From Psilocybe azurescens (taxonomy: Eukaryota > Basidiomycota > Agaricomycetes > Agaricales > Agrocybaceae), in NCBI GenBank assembly GCA_023853785.1, contig JAJIRX010000028.1, positions 62,001 to 126,000 on the forward strand: a stretch of 64,000 bases of DNA. The letters run 5' to 3'. Below, piece after piece: positions 12,403 through 22,539 of the stretch; the first letter of the stretch is position 1; each line of letters starts with the position of its first letter. A model generated the notes under the pieces. That model saw nothing but the letters and a program-made list of their open reading frames with translations, ran no database searches and was not told the DNA's origin. Both the position numbers and the translations under genes were made by a program.

Positions 12403-14199
12403 CTAGGTACGAGCATGATCAATATTTCGAGGATTGTCCGGACTGAGGGTATATTGTGGGGGTGAGATAGAAGTGTCGGCGGGAACCCGCGACTCAGGTG
12501 CCTCGGCTTGCTGAATGACCTGAATGACGGATTCTGATCCAGAAGTGCTTGTTTCTGCGCGACGATGACTTGTGGTGGGAGTCTGGCCCTGATGCAGAGC
12601 GTTCAGATCGAATTGGCTGCGCTGCTTGCTCAGTCCTGGAGGATGCATCAAGGGCTGCGAGGGAGACTGAGACTCTGCTGCACTGAGGCTTGTAGACTGG
12701 GCAGAAGGTAGTGATGTGAAAGGTGAGACGAGTCTACTGTGCCGTTGGGGTGCCTCGTCTTCGGTTATTTTGACTTTGTTCTTTGACCGGCGCCAAAATA
12801 GGTATACGCATGCTAGAATCATAATTGCTGCGATCCCTGCAGACACAGCGATTCCGATAATCAGGTCTCTATAATAATAAAACGGGCATTTTCTTGAGTG
12901 CAATTCCGTCCGAATATAATATCCAAATTTATTACTTATTATCTGTACGGCCGGTCGAGATAAGGGCGGGCACTGTGGAGCTGGAGGGTGATGGTCCATC
13001 ATCCTCGGAATTGTTGGTTATGACATTGCTTGATGCTCTGGTTTAATTACCTGTGCTTCAGGGAATGTCACGAAGCTTCTACCTTCCTCCGAGAGACGGT
13101 GTCGTATACACAGTGGCAAAATCTATTGCGAACTCCCCCGAGCTTGACGATCCTGGCAGCTGTATCTGCAAAATATGTTGTCCGACCCCGAGATTCCCGG
13201 CATAGAATAGTATTTGCTGGGGTTTGTAGAACTGCCTGCTGGAAGAAAATAAAGAAGGGTTCCCGTTATCGACTTTGATGGAGTACGCCGTGCAGCTATT
13301 AGGACCAACAGGACCATATAAAGCAACTGCATCGCCTAGAAGGGATGCTCAGAATGATCGACGCATCGGGTATACCGGTTGACGAGCGCTTACCCTTAGA
13401 AGTTAAGAAACAATCTATAAGAAAAGATATCCAGTAAAGAAGGATAATAACCTTACATGAAAAGTGAAGTTGGCTGATGCCAAGGGGTCTGTGGTTGCGC
13501 TAGGGTGTGTTAGAGCTCGATAACTTATGTCACTGTTTCATAATACTTACTGTCCAGTGCTTCCTATAAATGTACCAGCCTTGTCCGGAGTTTTCCAGGA
13601 AGAGGATGGCGCATATTTAAAAGAAGGATGCCCATCTTCAAACGTGTTGACAATGAGAGTTTCATTCTCTTTTCCAGCGCTCGTCTGAAAGGTGATCTGC
13701 CAAAAGACAATCAGAACCGGTCCCATAACCATTTGAGAGTAGAAGTAAAGCGCACGTAATCGACATCTGTGAATGTGATATTCTGATTTGAAATGCGAAC
13801 CTCATGGTCCCCCAGCGTAAAATTAGCACTGAACAAGGACTGTTGAAAAAGCTCCGTGTACGACAAGCCACTGAACGATTGATATGGGTTTTTATCGAGT
13901 TGGACCTTGTACTCCCCATGGTACGAGCGCTTCGATCCAAATATCTGCACAGAGCTTCCATAGAAGTCAAGGGATATTGTCGCTCCATCCGTCTGCGTCA
14001 ATAAGTAGCTGCTTTGGCTATATCTAATGATCATCATCGTCGTGATCCGTTAGCCGTTCATGCAACTGAGATAACGAACTACAAACGGCGGAACTCACTG
14101 ATCGAGTTGGCTGTCTCCTGAGACCCCTGCTCGCCAATCGGTGGGCGAGAAGGCCAACATTGGCGAAGTATCTTCGATGACGACTGGGAAGAATGGCAT
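12403..14199 (-). CDS. Membrane protein C, two galactose-binding-like modules plus TM
   Basis: Tandem copy of protein B. Starts MPFFPVVIEDTSPMLAFSPTDW. Module 1 contains DGATISLDFYGSSVQIFGSKR, LFQQSLFSANFTLGDHEVRI and FTDVDY. Module 2 contains VNTFEDGHPSFKYAPSSSW, GSTG, GDAVALYGPVGPNS and QQILFYAGNLGVGQHILQIQ. The stalk is followed by a membrane helix (IGIAVSAGIAAIMILACVYLFW), RRSKNKVK, and a tail with HSRLVSPFTSLPSAQSTSLS and RVPADTSISPPQYTLSPDN. The tail motif SPPQYTLS is shared with B, so the cytoplasmic part is conserved as well as the ectodomain. Splice sites sit at the same places as in B. Same caution on function: no characterised homologue known to me. Confidence 0.83.
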
Positions 14200-15078
14200 C
14201 GTTGACAGACTTCTGTAAGGAGAGATAGAATCAAAAGGGTCTCCCTAGTCGCGATGAAAGGAGCACCTGTAGTAATACTACCCCCGGTTCCGATATCTCG
14301 GGCACACTAGTACTAAGCTGGATTCAACATGTTACAACTACTCAAAGTTTGATTGCCTACTTATACATTCATTAATCGTGGTCCAGCTGAATGTCAAAAA
14401 ATGGAGACTAGTCCACGTTACGGTCGCCACGAGCTCTTTTCACTGCCACTGCTCGCCACAATTGCGCAAAAAGGGGTAACTCCGGTCGAAAATCTTTTTA
14501 TAAACATACATACTCCGAGGCTTTGTCTCCGTCGGACGCTCAATGCGTTTTTTGTTAGTTAAAATGAGCTATTTTTAGCGTGGTTTCTGCAGCCACAAAA
14601 TGATTGAGCGTTGAGCTAGCCACGAATAGATGGTTATGTCGTAACTACACTGACTGCTGAACTGAGGTGCATTGTAAGAAACTCGACTATGAATAACAGG
14701 TGAACATGGCGGTACTTAACGGGGTCCTACTAGTCATTATGAAGGAAACTAAAACAGAACAACACTTTTTATCGCTCTCATTGCGAAGTGGATGCTAGCC
14801 GAAACACACCCTCTTGCTACTGCGTTGTCTATGAGGATTAAGATGGAATGACATTTGGAATAAATTACGGCATAGACTTGCAGATTAGTCTGACATGTTA
14901 AGGCACGCCATCAGACTTGAGGGATCATGATAAGTTGGTGAGAGCGACTCAGAAGATGGTTTGCGTATTTAAAGAGCTCAACACCAATAGACTGTAGCAA
15001 AGCTGATAGATCCGAAGTTTCTTGAAGCCAATCTTTCGCAAGGAAATAATGATATGTGCCCTGAGTATAGCCGTAGAA
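14200..15078. other. Intergenic 5' of copy C
   Basis: The first 380 nt retain the duplicated upstream flank shared with gene B. The remaining 500 nt contain no recognisable gene, repeat or RNA. Confidence 0.5.
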
Positions 15079-16265
15079 TTATGGCCAAGTAGGGAGCTCA
15101 ATCCCAAACCAAGCCGGTATTTTATGCCACATGTCTTCCCGAGCAGCGTCCACGGCGGCGGTGAACTCCAGCCGGCAAGGCTCGCAAGCACGATGAAGAA
15201 GGCTCAGCCTCCCATGCGTAGAATCTGACCTCGTCTGCATTAGATCCGCGTCCATAATTGCAAACAGCGGATCCGAACTGCGATGGAACACAACCCCGTT
15301 CACGTCGCGTAGGATCTCAAACGTCGTCGCCTCGAACGTGGCTTGGCAGATGCGCTTGCGGAAGGGATCTGGGTCGGCACGGTGCACGCAGTTGGGGGAG
15401 GCGTCGCGGCCTTCGAGTTCGTTCACGACGAATGTGGATAGGAAGCGCGATGCGTGCTCCCGCCCGCGCAGTGCGTTCATGAGGTCTTCGTCGGAGAGGG
15501 TTTGTAGTTCTGAGCGGTCGGAGCCCCCGCGGGTAGGTAGCCTGTAGCTATTTCGCTAGCTGCACAACGTGAAAGGTCGTAGAAAGCTGATGGAAGAAGT
15601 TCAGTCGCTCCGGTCTCTTTGGCCAGGTTGATGACAAGTCTGTAATAGTCGATAATTATTAACGACGCCTGCGTAAATGAAATGGCATCCTTACATTGGG
15701 TGCGGGTACACGGAGCGCGGCTTGTAGACCCCTGTGACATCGGTAGCATCGGCCTCTCGAAACTCCCAAGCTGAGAGTATCTTTGGCCAGATTGTGGACA
15801 TTCCGCGAAGAATGTCGTTCCGTATATGCTCCACGCCATACTTTGTCGAAAGTCGGAGTAAAGCGGAGACATTTTCGAAGTCCTGATAATCATGCTTAAC
15901 TCCAGAGCTAACTCGACTCATCAAGCAGAGTTCTCGAGGCACAAGTAGAATGACACATACACCCCGTCATAAAGAGCCATGAGAAAGCGGCACAGATCTT
16001 TTGGCTGTTCATCGAGTTCCAAAACAGCATTTCCTTCGATCAAGCAAGAGTGTATGTCTTCTGCATCCAAGTCGGCGATAGCCTTCTCCAGCATAGAAGA
16101 ATGTCGACAGAGGAGGCCTCTATGGACGTTGAAGTAAAAGTCGCCAGCCACCAGGACGATGTTACCATCGCTGAACCATAAATCTGGGTGTCGAGTGGGC
16201 AAGGACGATGTTGAATCAAGCCGGATTGTGCTCTCGGCGTGTCTATTGGTACTGAAGTCGTCCAT
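15079..16265 (-). CDS. BTB/POZ domain protein (basidiomycete family)
   Basis: The N-terminal exon (MDDFSTNRHAEST...) contains a BTB/POZ domain: DLWFSDGNIVLVAGDFYFNV, HRGLLCRHSSMLEKAI, then ELDEQPKDLCRFLMALYDG. Later exons carry VSALLRLSTKYGVEHIRNDI, WPKILSAWEFREADATD, LINLAKETGATELLPSAFYD-type helices, and a C-terminal block with DEDLMNALRGREHASRFLST, FEILRDVNGVVFHRSSDP, CEPCRLEFTAAVDAAREDMW and IPAWFGIELPTW-stop. This is the large agaricomycete BTB family, likely protein-interaction or Cullin-adaptor proteins. The frame slips by one base at the run of five C (15524-15528). With one more base the reading continues as it does in relatives, so this is a probable sequencing deletion; if real, the protein loses its last about 140 residues. 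Confidence 0.82.
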
Positions 16266-16789
16266 AGAGGAAGGAGGTGCGGAAAGTCGATGAACTAGAG
16301 AAAATTATATGCCTTGCAAGTTGTGGCTGACCAGGCATACAGAAATTTCCTGAGAAAGGAGATCGGTACTAGAATTTTTACCAGACTTTATCCCAATACA
16401 TACTGAGCATCTTCGTTGCTCTGCTGCCCGTGGTCAATGTCCAGCAAACAGACAATGTGCCCAGCAACGGGGCTATAGGAGGCACCAGACAAATAAATTA
16501 GGCCTGTAGGCCCAGCTGGCTACTCCTTGGTTAGAAGGCGATGTGAATATGCTATATGCACTATTCATTTCAATCTGTTTTCTGTACCTTTTCGCTGGTT
16601 CGGTCATGATGCATGAATGCTTGTGAAAGATCCGGCGATGTTGAAAGGACAGGGGCAGCCGGCATAGCATGGCCGCATCGTGAGAAAGAAACGCATCTCT
16701 TTTTTGCTGCTTCCCCAATCTCAACCATAACTCCAGCTCATAACCCCAACTTCAACCCAAAACCTTACTACCCTCACACAAAACAAAAA
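16266..16789. other. Intergenic, shared promoter of BTB and RGG genes
   Basis: Divergent promoter region of 524 nt. The part next to ATG 16790 is C/T/A-rich (CCAACTTCAACCCAAAACC), typical of a strongly expressed basidiomycete leader. No gene is supported here. Confidence 0.45.
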
Positions 16790-18895
16790 ATGCCCGAAGC
16801 AGTCGCACAGCGCATTGTTCCTGGTGCCCCTCCCCGGCCCCAATCTCCAAGGCCCAAAAGAAAAAGAGAAAAGCAAAGGGAAAGTCGGAGAACGGTGACG
16901 CCCCTGCTGTTATCGACACTGCGACTGCGGCTCTCATCGAAAAAGCCCCTGAACCTGCCGAGGTTCAAGAAGATCTGGTCGCTCCTGAATTGGTTGCTCA
17001 AACAGAGTCACAGTCCACGCCTCTTCCTGAGGAAGATGTCTTGTTGAAGCCCAGTCCCATCGTCGACCTTGTCCACAAGCGTCTCAAGGCAACAACCAAG
17101 AAAATCGTGAGTTCCTTTCTAACCCTATTTCGAGTGTCCTTTAATCATTTTGTTGCCCTAGTCACGAATCACCATCTACGCTGCGACGGACCCTGAAAAG
17201 TTGAACGACGATCAAAAGCGAACACTGAAAACTCTGCCAACACTTGAGGCTGTTCAGAAGGAGCTCGGGGAGGTGAAAAAAGGCAATTGAGGTATGATCT
17301 TAACTTGATATATCATTTCCACGACTGAATGGTTTCTAGGTTCATGAAGCCGACTTGGTGCAAGAATTGACTATTAAGCGCCATGAAGCTGAAAAAGCCG
17401 AAAAGGCCCGAATTGCTAAAGCTGTTTCTAGCGCCGAGGTATGCTCCTGGCTTTCGTATGTATGCGTTGCTTATGAATATCCTACAGTCTGCCCTGCTTT
17501 CAAAAGCGAGTAATATCCTCGACCTTCTTCGATTGCGTGACTCGATAATCGATCCTACCTTCCATATCACCAATTTGGCCGATTCTGATGAAATCTCGGT
17601 ACTCATTGCTCATGCCAACGCTCTTGTCAGTGATAATGAGGAAAGAAAACAAGCGACATTCAAGAGCTTGTGGTACGGTGAAGATTTCGCGGACATCACT
17701 TGTAAGTCGACAAGTCTCGATGCAAAGTATACTGAGTCATCGTTTTATAGCTTCAAGATTGTTCGAGATTGTAAACTTGGCCTTCAATCCTCCCCGTGCA
17801 CCTACTCCCCCTCCTCAGGAGGAAGAAGTTGAGGAGGAACAACCCGCCCTCGCCCAGTCCACAACCGAAACTGAATCCGACGTCCCCGTAGCCGGTGTTC
17901 AAGCTTCGACAATTTCAAGCAGCTTCCGTTTCATTCAAGACAGCGAACTTGAAACCCCCTCCTTCGAAGAGGCCGAATGGGTCGAAAAGGCGGAGGCTGC
18001 TGGCCATGTAGAGGAGCCCGTAGTCAATGGCCACACCCCAGAAGAACCCGCTACCTCTGCACCCGCAGACGTACGTTTCTTAACTTTTTATTTGTCGTAT
18101 GTGGTTTGTCTGACACTTCGTGTAGCCAACAACCGGTCCCATCGATTGGGCAGCCGATGACGAAGGTGGTCTTCCTTCCATCGCCGGGCTCCAAGCCGAA
18201 TTCGGTACATCTGGCTCCGCCACACCCGCCGAGGCCGCCGCGGAGACAACTCCCCAAGAGGAGGCCACTCCACCGGCGGCCGTCAACGGGGACGCTGAGC
18301 AGCCAGTCGAGGACGACGGTTTCACTCAGGCTGGTCGCGGACGCGCTCGTGGTGGGCGCGGACACAGGGGTGAGCGCGGCGGACACCGTGGATATGGACA
18401 CCATGGTCGTGGACACCATGATGGATTCCGCGGAGGCGAGCGTGGGGGTTACCGTGGTGGTGAACGTGGTGGCTTCCGAGGTGGTGAGCGCGGTGGATTC
18501 CGAGGTGGCGAGCGTGGTGAGCGCCCCGAACGCGGAGAACGTGGTGAGCGCCCCGAACGCGGTGAGCGCCCTGAGCGTGGCGAGCGAAGCGAACGCGGCG
18601 GCAGCGGCTTCCGCGGCGGACGTGGAGGTTAGTCGTTGTACATTTGCCTATTCATCTGCATTTCGTTGACATTTTGTGAACAGGATTTGGCGGTCGCGGA
18701 GGCAGCGGTGGTGAATGGAGAGGCGAAGGAAGGGGTGGCCGTGGTCGCGGACGAGGCGGTGACCGTGGAGGTAAGCTCTTTCGAATTCCTCGTTAACCCT
18801 TGCGTCTCTTTTTCTCATTTGCGATCGATTGTCACTGTTTAGCTGCGCCCGGCACACCTACCGCCCCTGCCCCTGCCCCGGCTCCAGTCGCGTAA
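16790..18895 (+). CDS. RGG-repeat protein, putative RNA-binding
   Basis: Begins MPEAVAQRIVPGAPP, then a Lys-rich patch (KAQKKKRKAKGK), an acidic linker, and a helical domain: IVDLVHKRLKATTKKI, YAATDPEKLNDDQKRTLKTL, LTIKRHEAEKAEKARIAKAV, SNILDLLRLRDSI, FKSLWYGEDFADIT and FEIVNLAFNPPRAPTPPP. A Glu/Pro/Ala-rich region ends in GPIDWAADDEGGLPSIAGLQ, followed by about 130 residues of RGG/RGGERGGF repeats and an APAPAPVA tail. The helical part plus RGG tail resembles Caprin-like RNA-granule proteins, but I do not claim orthology. Two one-base slips lie in homopolymers (C-run 16832-16835; six A at 17276-17281) and interrupt an otherwise open frame; both look like consensus errors. Introns at about 17107-17161, 17293-17340, 17440-17489, 17702-17750, 18071-18124 and two within the RGG part. 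Confidence 0.72.
18343..18770 (+). repeat. Tandem RGG-coding repeat
   Basis: Imperfect repeats of a 15-24 nt unit (core GGTGGTGAGCGTGGTGGCTT) encode RGGERGGF/RPERGER motifs. The repeat also opens long artificial frames in the other phases. Such tracts are RNA-binding and are methylated on Arg in characterised proteins. Confidence 0.8.
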
Positions 18896-18900
18896 TCAGT

Positions 18901-18940
18901 CGAGTTTCTGACTCGATTTAAGAGGCGCTTTAGGCGCCTT
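18901..18940 (+). terminator. Stem-loops just after the RGG gene stop
   Basis: Two adjacent inverted repeats follow the stop by a few bases: CGAGT-ttctg-ACTCG (18901-18915) and AGGCGC-tttag-GCGCCT (18923-18939). They may be 3'-UTR structures; their role in 3' processing is unproven. Confidence 0.35.
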
Positions 18941-19334
18941 CACCCACCCATCCATACCTACTTACCCTCAATTTCTCTCTTCCACCCGTGGTATCTATTT
19001 CTTAGTTACTTACTCCGCTCCATTCATTTATGCTCCTGTTGTTTTACTCCCCATGCTGTAAGTGCTAACGATTTATTATGTACCCGTGTATCATGCTTTC
19101 ACGAATACCACATGCTTTCATCTTCCATTATCTGTGGTTTGAATATCGGCATGGTTCATGGGTGAAAACTCGTACTAAGTCTTGTCGAAATATACGGCTT
19201 GGAGCGAAGGGCATTGAATAGCTCTTTATCAGATAAGATATAACTAGACATCCGTGGCGATGCTGACAGTTCCGTCCTGAGGCCTTATCAGCTGGAACTT
19301 ATCAAACGTCTTTCTAACCACCACCACAACTACA

Positions 19335-19540
19335 TGTTGGGAATGAGCAATCCGCCATTAATTAGTAATATATTTATCGGACTTAGTCATTGGATTAGTA
19401 ATTAGATAACTTGTAGATAACTCTGGAAATAAGTAGAATAGTGTAGATACATTAACTTACAGTATATAAAGGCTCTGTAGGAGCTCATAGTATGTATGGA
19501 ATAATTATTAAATTTATCCCTACGCACAACTATTTCAACA
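19335..19540 (+). repeat. 5' LTR
   Basis: 206 bp, begins TGTTGGG and ends TTTCAACA (TG...CA rule). Contains a TATATAAA box at 19463-19470, so it can act as an RNA polymerase II promoter. Confidence 0.95.
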
Positions 19541-19554
19541 GGTTATGGGCCCCG
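19541..19554 (+). other. Primer-binding site matching tRNA-iMet anticodon arm
   Basis: GGTTATGGGCCC follows the LTR directly. Its reverse complement GGGCCCATAACC equals the anticodon stem-loop (CAT anticodon) of eukaryotic initiator tRNA-Met rather than the tRNA 3' end. Drosophila copia is known to use such an internal half-tRNA primer. Confidence 0.75.
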
Positions 19555-19637
19555 GACCCCAGTAAAGAGTCTAACCACTTTTACTGCTAGCTTAACATCT
19601 TATCTCACTCTCAGCTGCTTTATCTTATCGCATCAAT

Positions 19638-20492
19638 ATGTCATCTGATCGCTACATCACATCCATCACAAAGCTTAATGGAGAAAATTATCATGATTGG
19701 AAATTTGCAGTCAGCCTTGCACTTCGGCAAAAGGGTTGCTGGGCAGTAATTACAGGATTGGAGGAGGAGAAGCCAATCACCAGAGATGCTCAGAAAGCAT
19801 GGGAACAGAAATCAGAGGAGGCACTCACAATTATTGGACTCACTGTGGAACCCAGCCAGTATACCTATATTCGGCAAGCCAGTGATGGCATCACGGCATG
19901 GAATGCATTAAAGGATATATACGAGAAAAATAGCCGATCCACCCGAATCTCCCTTAAAAGGCAATTTTACGGCTTCGATCACGATATTAATGCACCGATC
20001 CAAAAATACATCACGGGAATCACCGAATTAGCCGGGAAATTAAAAGCAATTGGTGTCGAACTCACAGATGAAGACATTATGGATGTTCTAATATTTAATT
20101 TGGACACGGAATATTCAAACATCGCAGCATCCCTCATGACAAAGGATAAATTAACCATCACTGACATCACCAGTACCTTAATTGAGGAGGAGCAGCGCAA
20201 AGGAGGAGCACCACAGTCTACAGACACAGCCACAACTTTATATAGTAATCACGGAGATGGAAAGGGTCCGCCGTGCCGCAGAGGTCCAAATCGGGATCGC
20301 CGAGAAGGATTCACAGACAGCCGAAAATGTTACAGATGCAACAGAAATGGACACATTATGAAATTCTGTCGTGCAACAACACTTGCTGATGGAACAAAAA
20401 TCACACCGGAAATGGAGCAAGAGAACAAGGAAGCATCCAACATGGCTTATATTGCTGGAACTAATTCAAGTCTCAATGATGTGACATATTAG
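19638..20492 (+). CDS. gag: Retroelement GAG protein (Copia type)
   Basis: Intact 284-residue single-exon frame starting MSSDRYITSITKLNGENYHDW, the classic N-terminus of Ty1/copia GAG (DUF4219 then UBN2 domains). It continues with LKDIYEKNSRSTRISLKRQF and KYITGITELAGKLKAIG, and a CCHC zinc knuckle CYRCNRNGHIMKFC (C-X2-C-X4-H-X4-C) near residues 235-248. GAG assembles the virus-like particle and binds element RNA. The frame stops at TAG 20490 with no pol extension, and only about 170 nt remain before the 3' LTR. The absence of in-frame damage suggests selection for GAG function or very young age. Confidence 0.93.
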   Translation: MSSDRYITSITKLNGENYHDWKFAVSLALRQKGCWAVITGLEEEKPITRDAQKAWEQKSEEALTIIGLTVEPSQYTYIRQASDGITAWNALKDIYEKNSRSTRISLKRQFYGFDHDINAPIQKYITGITELAGKLKAIGVELTDEDIMDVLIFNLDTEYSNIAASLMTKDKLTITDITSTLIEEEQRKGGAPQSTDTATTLYSNHGDGKGPPCRRGPNRDRREGFTDSRKCYRCNRNGHIMKFCRATTLADGTKITPEMEQENKEASNMAYIAGTNSSLNDVTY

Positions 20493-20557
20493 GAGAAGAT
20501 TCTTGGAGGATTTGTGCAGATGCAACAAGTGACCTGCATATATGGATTTAAAGGAAT

Positions 20558-20609
20558 GTAGATGCTTTGTGCCTACAGGAATATTTTGGGTAGATGCTTT
20601 GTGCCTACA
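20558..20609 (+). repeat. 20-nt direct repeat inside the LTR element
   Basis: GTAGATGCTTTGTGCCTACA occurs at 20558-20577 and 20590-20609 with a 12-nt spacer, downstream of gag. Each unit itself has a GTAG...CTAC inverted end. It could be an RNA signal or a replication scar. Confidence 0.7.
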
Positions 20610-20649
20610 TATATATTTGGAAGTTTTATTGGAGCTCTCCGGAATGCCG

Positions 20650-20662
20650 GATTGAGGAGGAG
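20650..20662 (+). other. Polypurine tract
   Basis: GATTGAGGAGGAG abuts the 3' LTR and is the expected plus-strand primer site. Confidence 0.6.
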
Positions 20663-20868
20663 TGTTGGGAATGAGCAATCCGCCATTAATTAGTAATATA
20701 TTTATCGGACTTAGTCATTGGATTAGTAATTAGATAACTTGTAGATAACTCTGGAAATAAGTAGAATAGTGTAGATACATTAACTTACAGTATATAAAGG
20801 CTCTGTAGGAGCTCATAGTATGTATGGAATAATTATTAAATTTATCCCTACGCACAACTATTTCAACA
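20663..20868 (+). repeat. 3' LTR
   Basis: 206 bp, the same as the 5' LTR by eye. Its TATA box lies about 140 nt upstream of the start codon of the next gene on the same strand, so it could drive that gene. Confidence 0.95.
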
Positions 20869-20930
20869 CTACAAGCTTCAGCTGCTCCGCGACTAACCCA
20901 ACCAACCTTTCTACAAATACTACCTATATA

Positions 20931-22539
20931 ATGCCCAACTATCTGACCCAAGATCAAATAGACAAGGTAGGTTGCAGCTTAGCCGTTACTGCCACTCACT
21001 GATTCACGTTTTTGATCCCACAACATTTCTAGTTCCACAGAGACGGGTATGAACTGTCATGAGACTGTACTTTCCAAAGGACCTGCGACTAACTAGGAAA
21101 TCACCAAGATATCTGGTTATCCCGAACTTCCTTGAGAGAGACGAGGTGGACTCGTTGTTGACGCGTTCCAAGCAACTGCTCGATGAATTTAACATCGACG
21201 ATCATCCTCTGGTGAGTGCATTGATGGATATGTACGTGATGCTCTCTGAAGGCCCATTGGCGTAACATCTGTTCTTCAATGTGCCATACATAGACGAAGT
21301 TCACGACGAGTGATGTCGACCATGTCGGAGACGACTACTTCCTGAACTCTGGCGACAAGATGTATGTATTGACACTCCCCCCCTCTCTCTCTCCTCCCTT
21401 GGACACCCCATCTAATTTCGGAGCATGCTCTATTCCCTTGCAGTCGATATTTCTTGGAGCAAGATGCTGTAGATGCGCAAGGAAAGCTCACAAGAGAAAA
21501 GCAGAAATCCGTGAACAAAATAGGACATGGTGAGTGCCAACCCCACTGAATCGACTGCACAGAACCGAATCAATAACCTTCTCTATGATTATATTTATCA
21601 GCTCTTCATGAACTGGACCCTGCATTCCGAAAGGTAACCCTAGAGAACGAGCGCCTCCGCCGTCTCGTTAGAGATCTGAAGTTCCATAGGGACCCGGTGG
21701 GTACGCACGGTTTTTGGTGGAAGTGAGTGACTTTGAGGATTGACTCTGAAGGACGCCTTCGATAGCTCTGCAGTCTATGGTAATTACTAAACAAACACAC
21801 ATCGGCGGAGAAGGTGAGTAATAAACGTTACAGCTTTATGCATCTTATTTCAACCTCATTGGCAGTGCCCGAACATAACGATTCGTACGTTCACCCCTCG
21901 AAGATTTATGGCTTGAAGTTGATAATAAATGTCATATTTTTCGACACAGGACGTTCCTTGTGAGTTTGGGTTCAAGCTTTCCCCTAACGTGTATACTTAC
22001 CTCGTTCGTTTTCTCCAGTACACGGACCCCCTCTGCCCTTGGTTTTGGATTGCTCTCGAGAAATGTACAGCCAGTAATGGAGCTTTGTCTTTTTACCCGG
22101 ATCGCACTTGACCACACGTGTTACTAAACGCTTCGTACGGCTCGGAGAAAACAAGGGGACAGGATTCGAGAGATTGGTGTCCCCTGAAGAGGAGAAGAAA
22201 CTATCTGAAGCAGCCATAGGAGAATACATCCTGGAAACTTGCAACCCAGGTTGATATTAACTTTGGAGCCATATAATCGAGCATACTGGGATCTGACATT
22301 GAATTGCTTTTCTAGGTGATCTGGTACTTATTCACGGGACAGTCCTCCACAAATCCGAGCGGAACACAAGCCCTCACACCCGCTTCGCGTACACTTTCCA
22401 CATGATCGAGTCGCCGCCCTATGCCAAATACGACGAGAAGAATTGGCTCCAGCCGACAAAGGAAATGCCCTTCTCTCGTATTCTGCCTACTGGAGAAGTC
22501 AACTCATCATCGTCTCAAGTGCTCTTGGGAGAGGCCTGA
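20931..22539 (+). CDS. Phytanoyl-CoA dioxygenase (PhyH) family protein, PHYHD1-like
   Basis: Multi-exon gene starting MPNYLTQDQIDK. Motifs: FHRDGYLVIPNFLERDEVDSL, LNSGDKIRYFLEQDAVD, ALHELDPAFRKVT, THIGGE-VPEHNDSTFLYTDP (the H-x-D iron ligands), ASNGALSFLPGSH-type turn, GDLVLIHGTVLHKSERNTS (second His and the 2-oxoglutarate-binding side) and TRFAYTFHMIES. It ends RILPTGEVNSSSSQVLLGEA. The family is non-haem Fe(II)/2-oxoglutarate oxygenases; PHYHD1-like members hydroxylate uncertain substrates. The run of five T at 22090-22094 puts the exon one base out of frame before the conserved PGSHLTTRV block, most likely a missing T. The LTR element sits 57 bp upstream of the start codon, probably in the leader. 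Confidence 0.88.

Larger units (their letters stand above)
19330..20873 (+). mobile_element. Gag-only non-autonomous Copia-type LTR element (TR-GAG-like)
   Basis: Complete element: 206-bp LTR (19335-19540), primer-binding site, a single gag frame (19638-20492), a purine-rich tract ending at 20662, and a second 206-bp LTR (20663-20868). I read the two LTRs as identical over their whole length. A 5-bp target-site duplication CTACA flanks it (19330-19334 and 20869-20873). There is no protease, integrase, reverse transcriptase or RNase H anywhere inside its 1534 bp, so it must be moved by an autonomous relative. This is the layout described for TR-GAG elements (LTR retroelements that keep only GAG). 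LTR identity and the intact duplication mean a very recent insertion. It lies in the leader/promoter of the phytanoyl-CoA dioxygenase-like gene. Confidence 0.95.

Noticed and set aside
16613..17047. Frame reading through the RGG gene start in a different phase
   Set aside because: The acidic Ala/Glu/Pro reading joins the downstream exons; this one ends abruptly and begins upstream in the leader.
17977..18669. 230-codon frame over the RGG repeat in another phase (Val/Ala/Ser-rich)
   Set aside because: A product of the tandem repeat; the RGG phase continues the upstream exons and the other does not.
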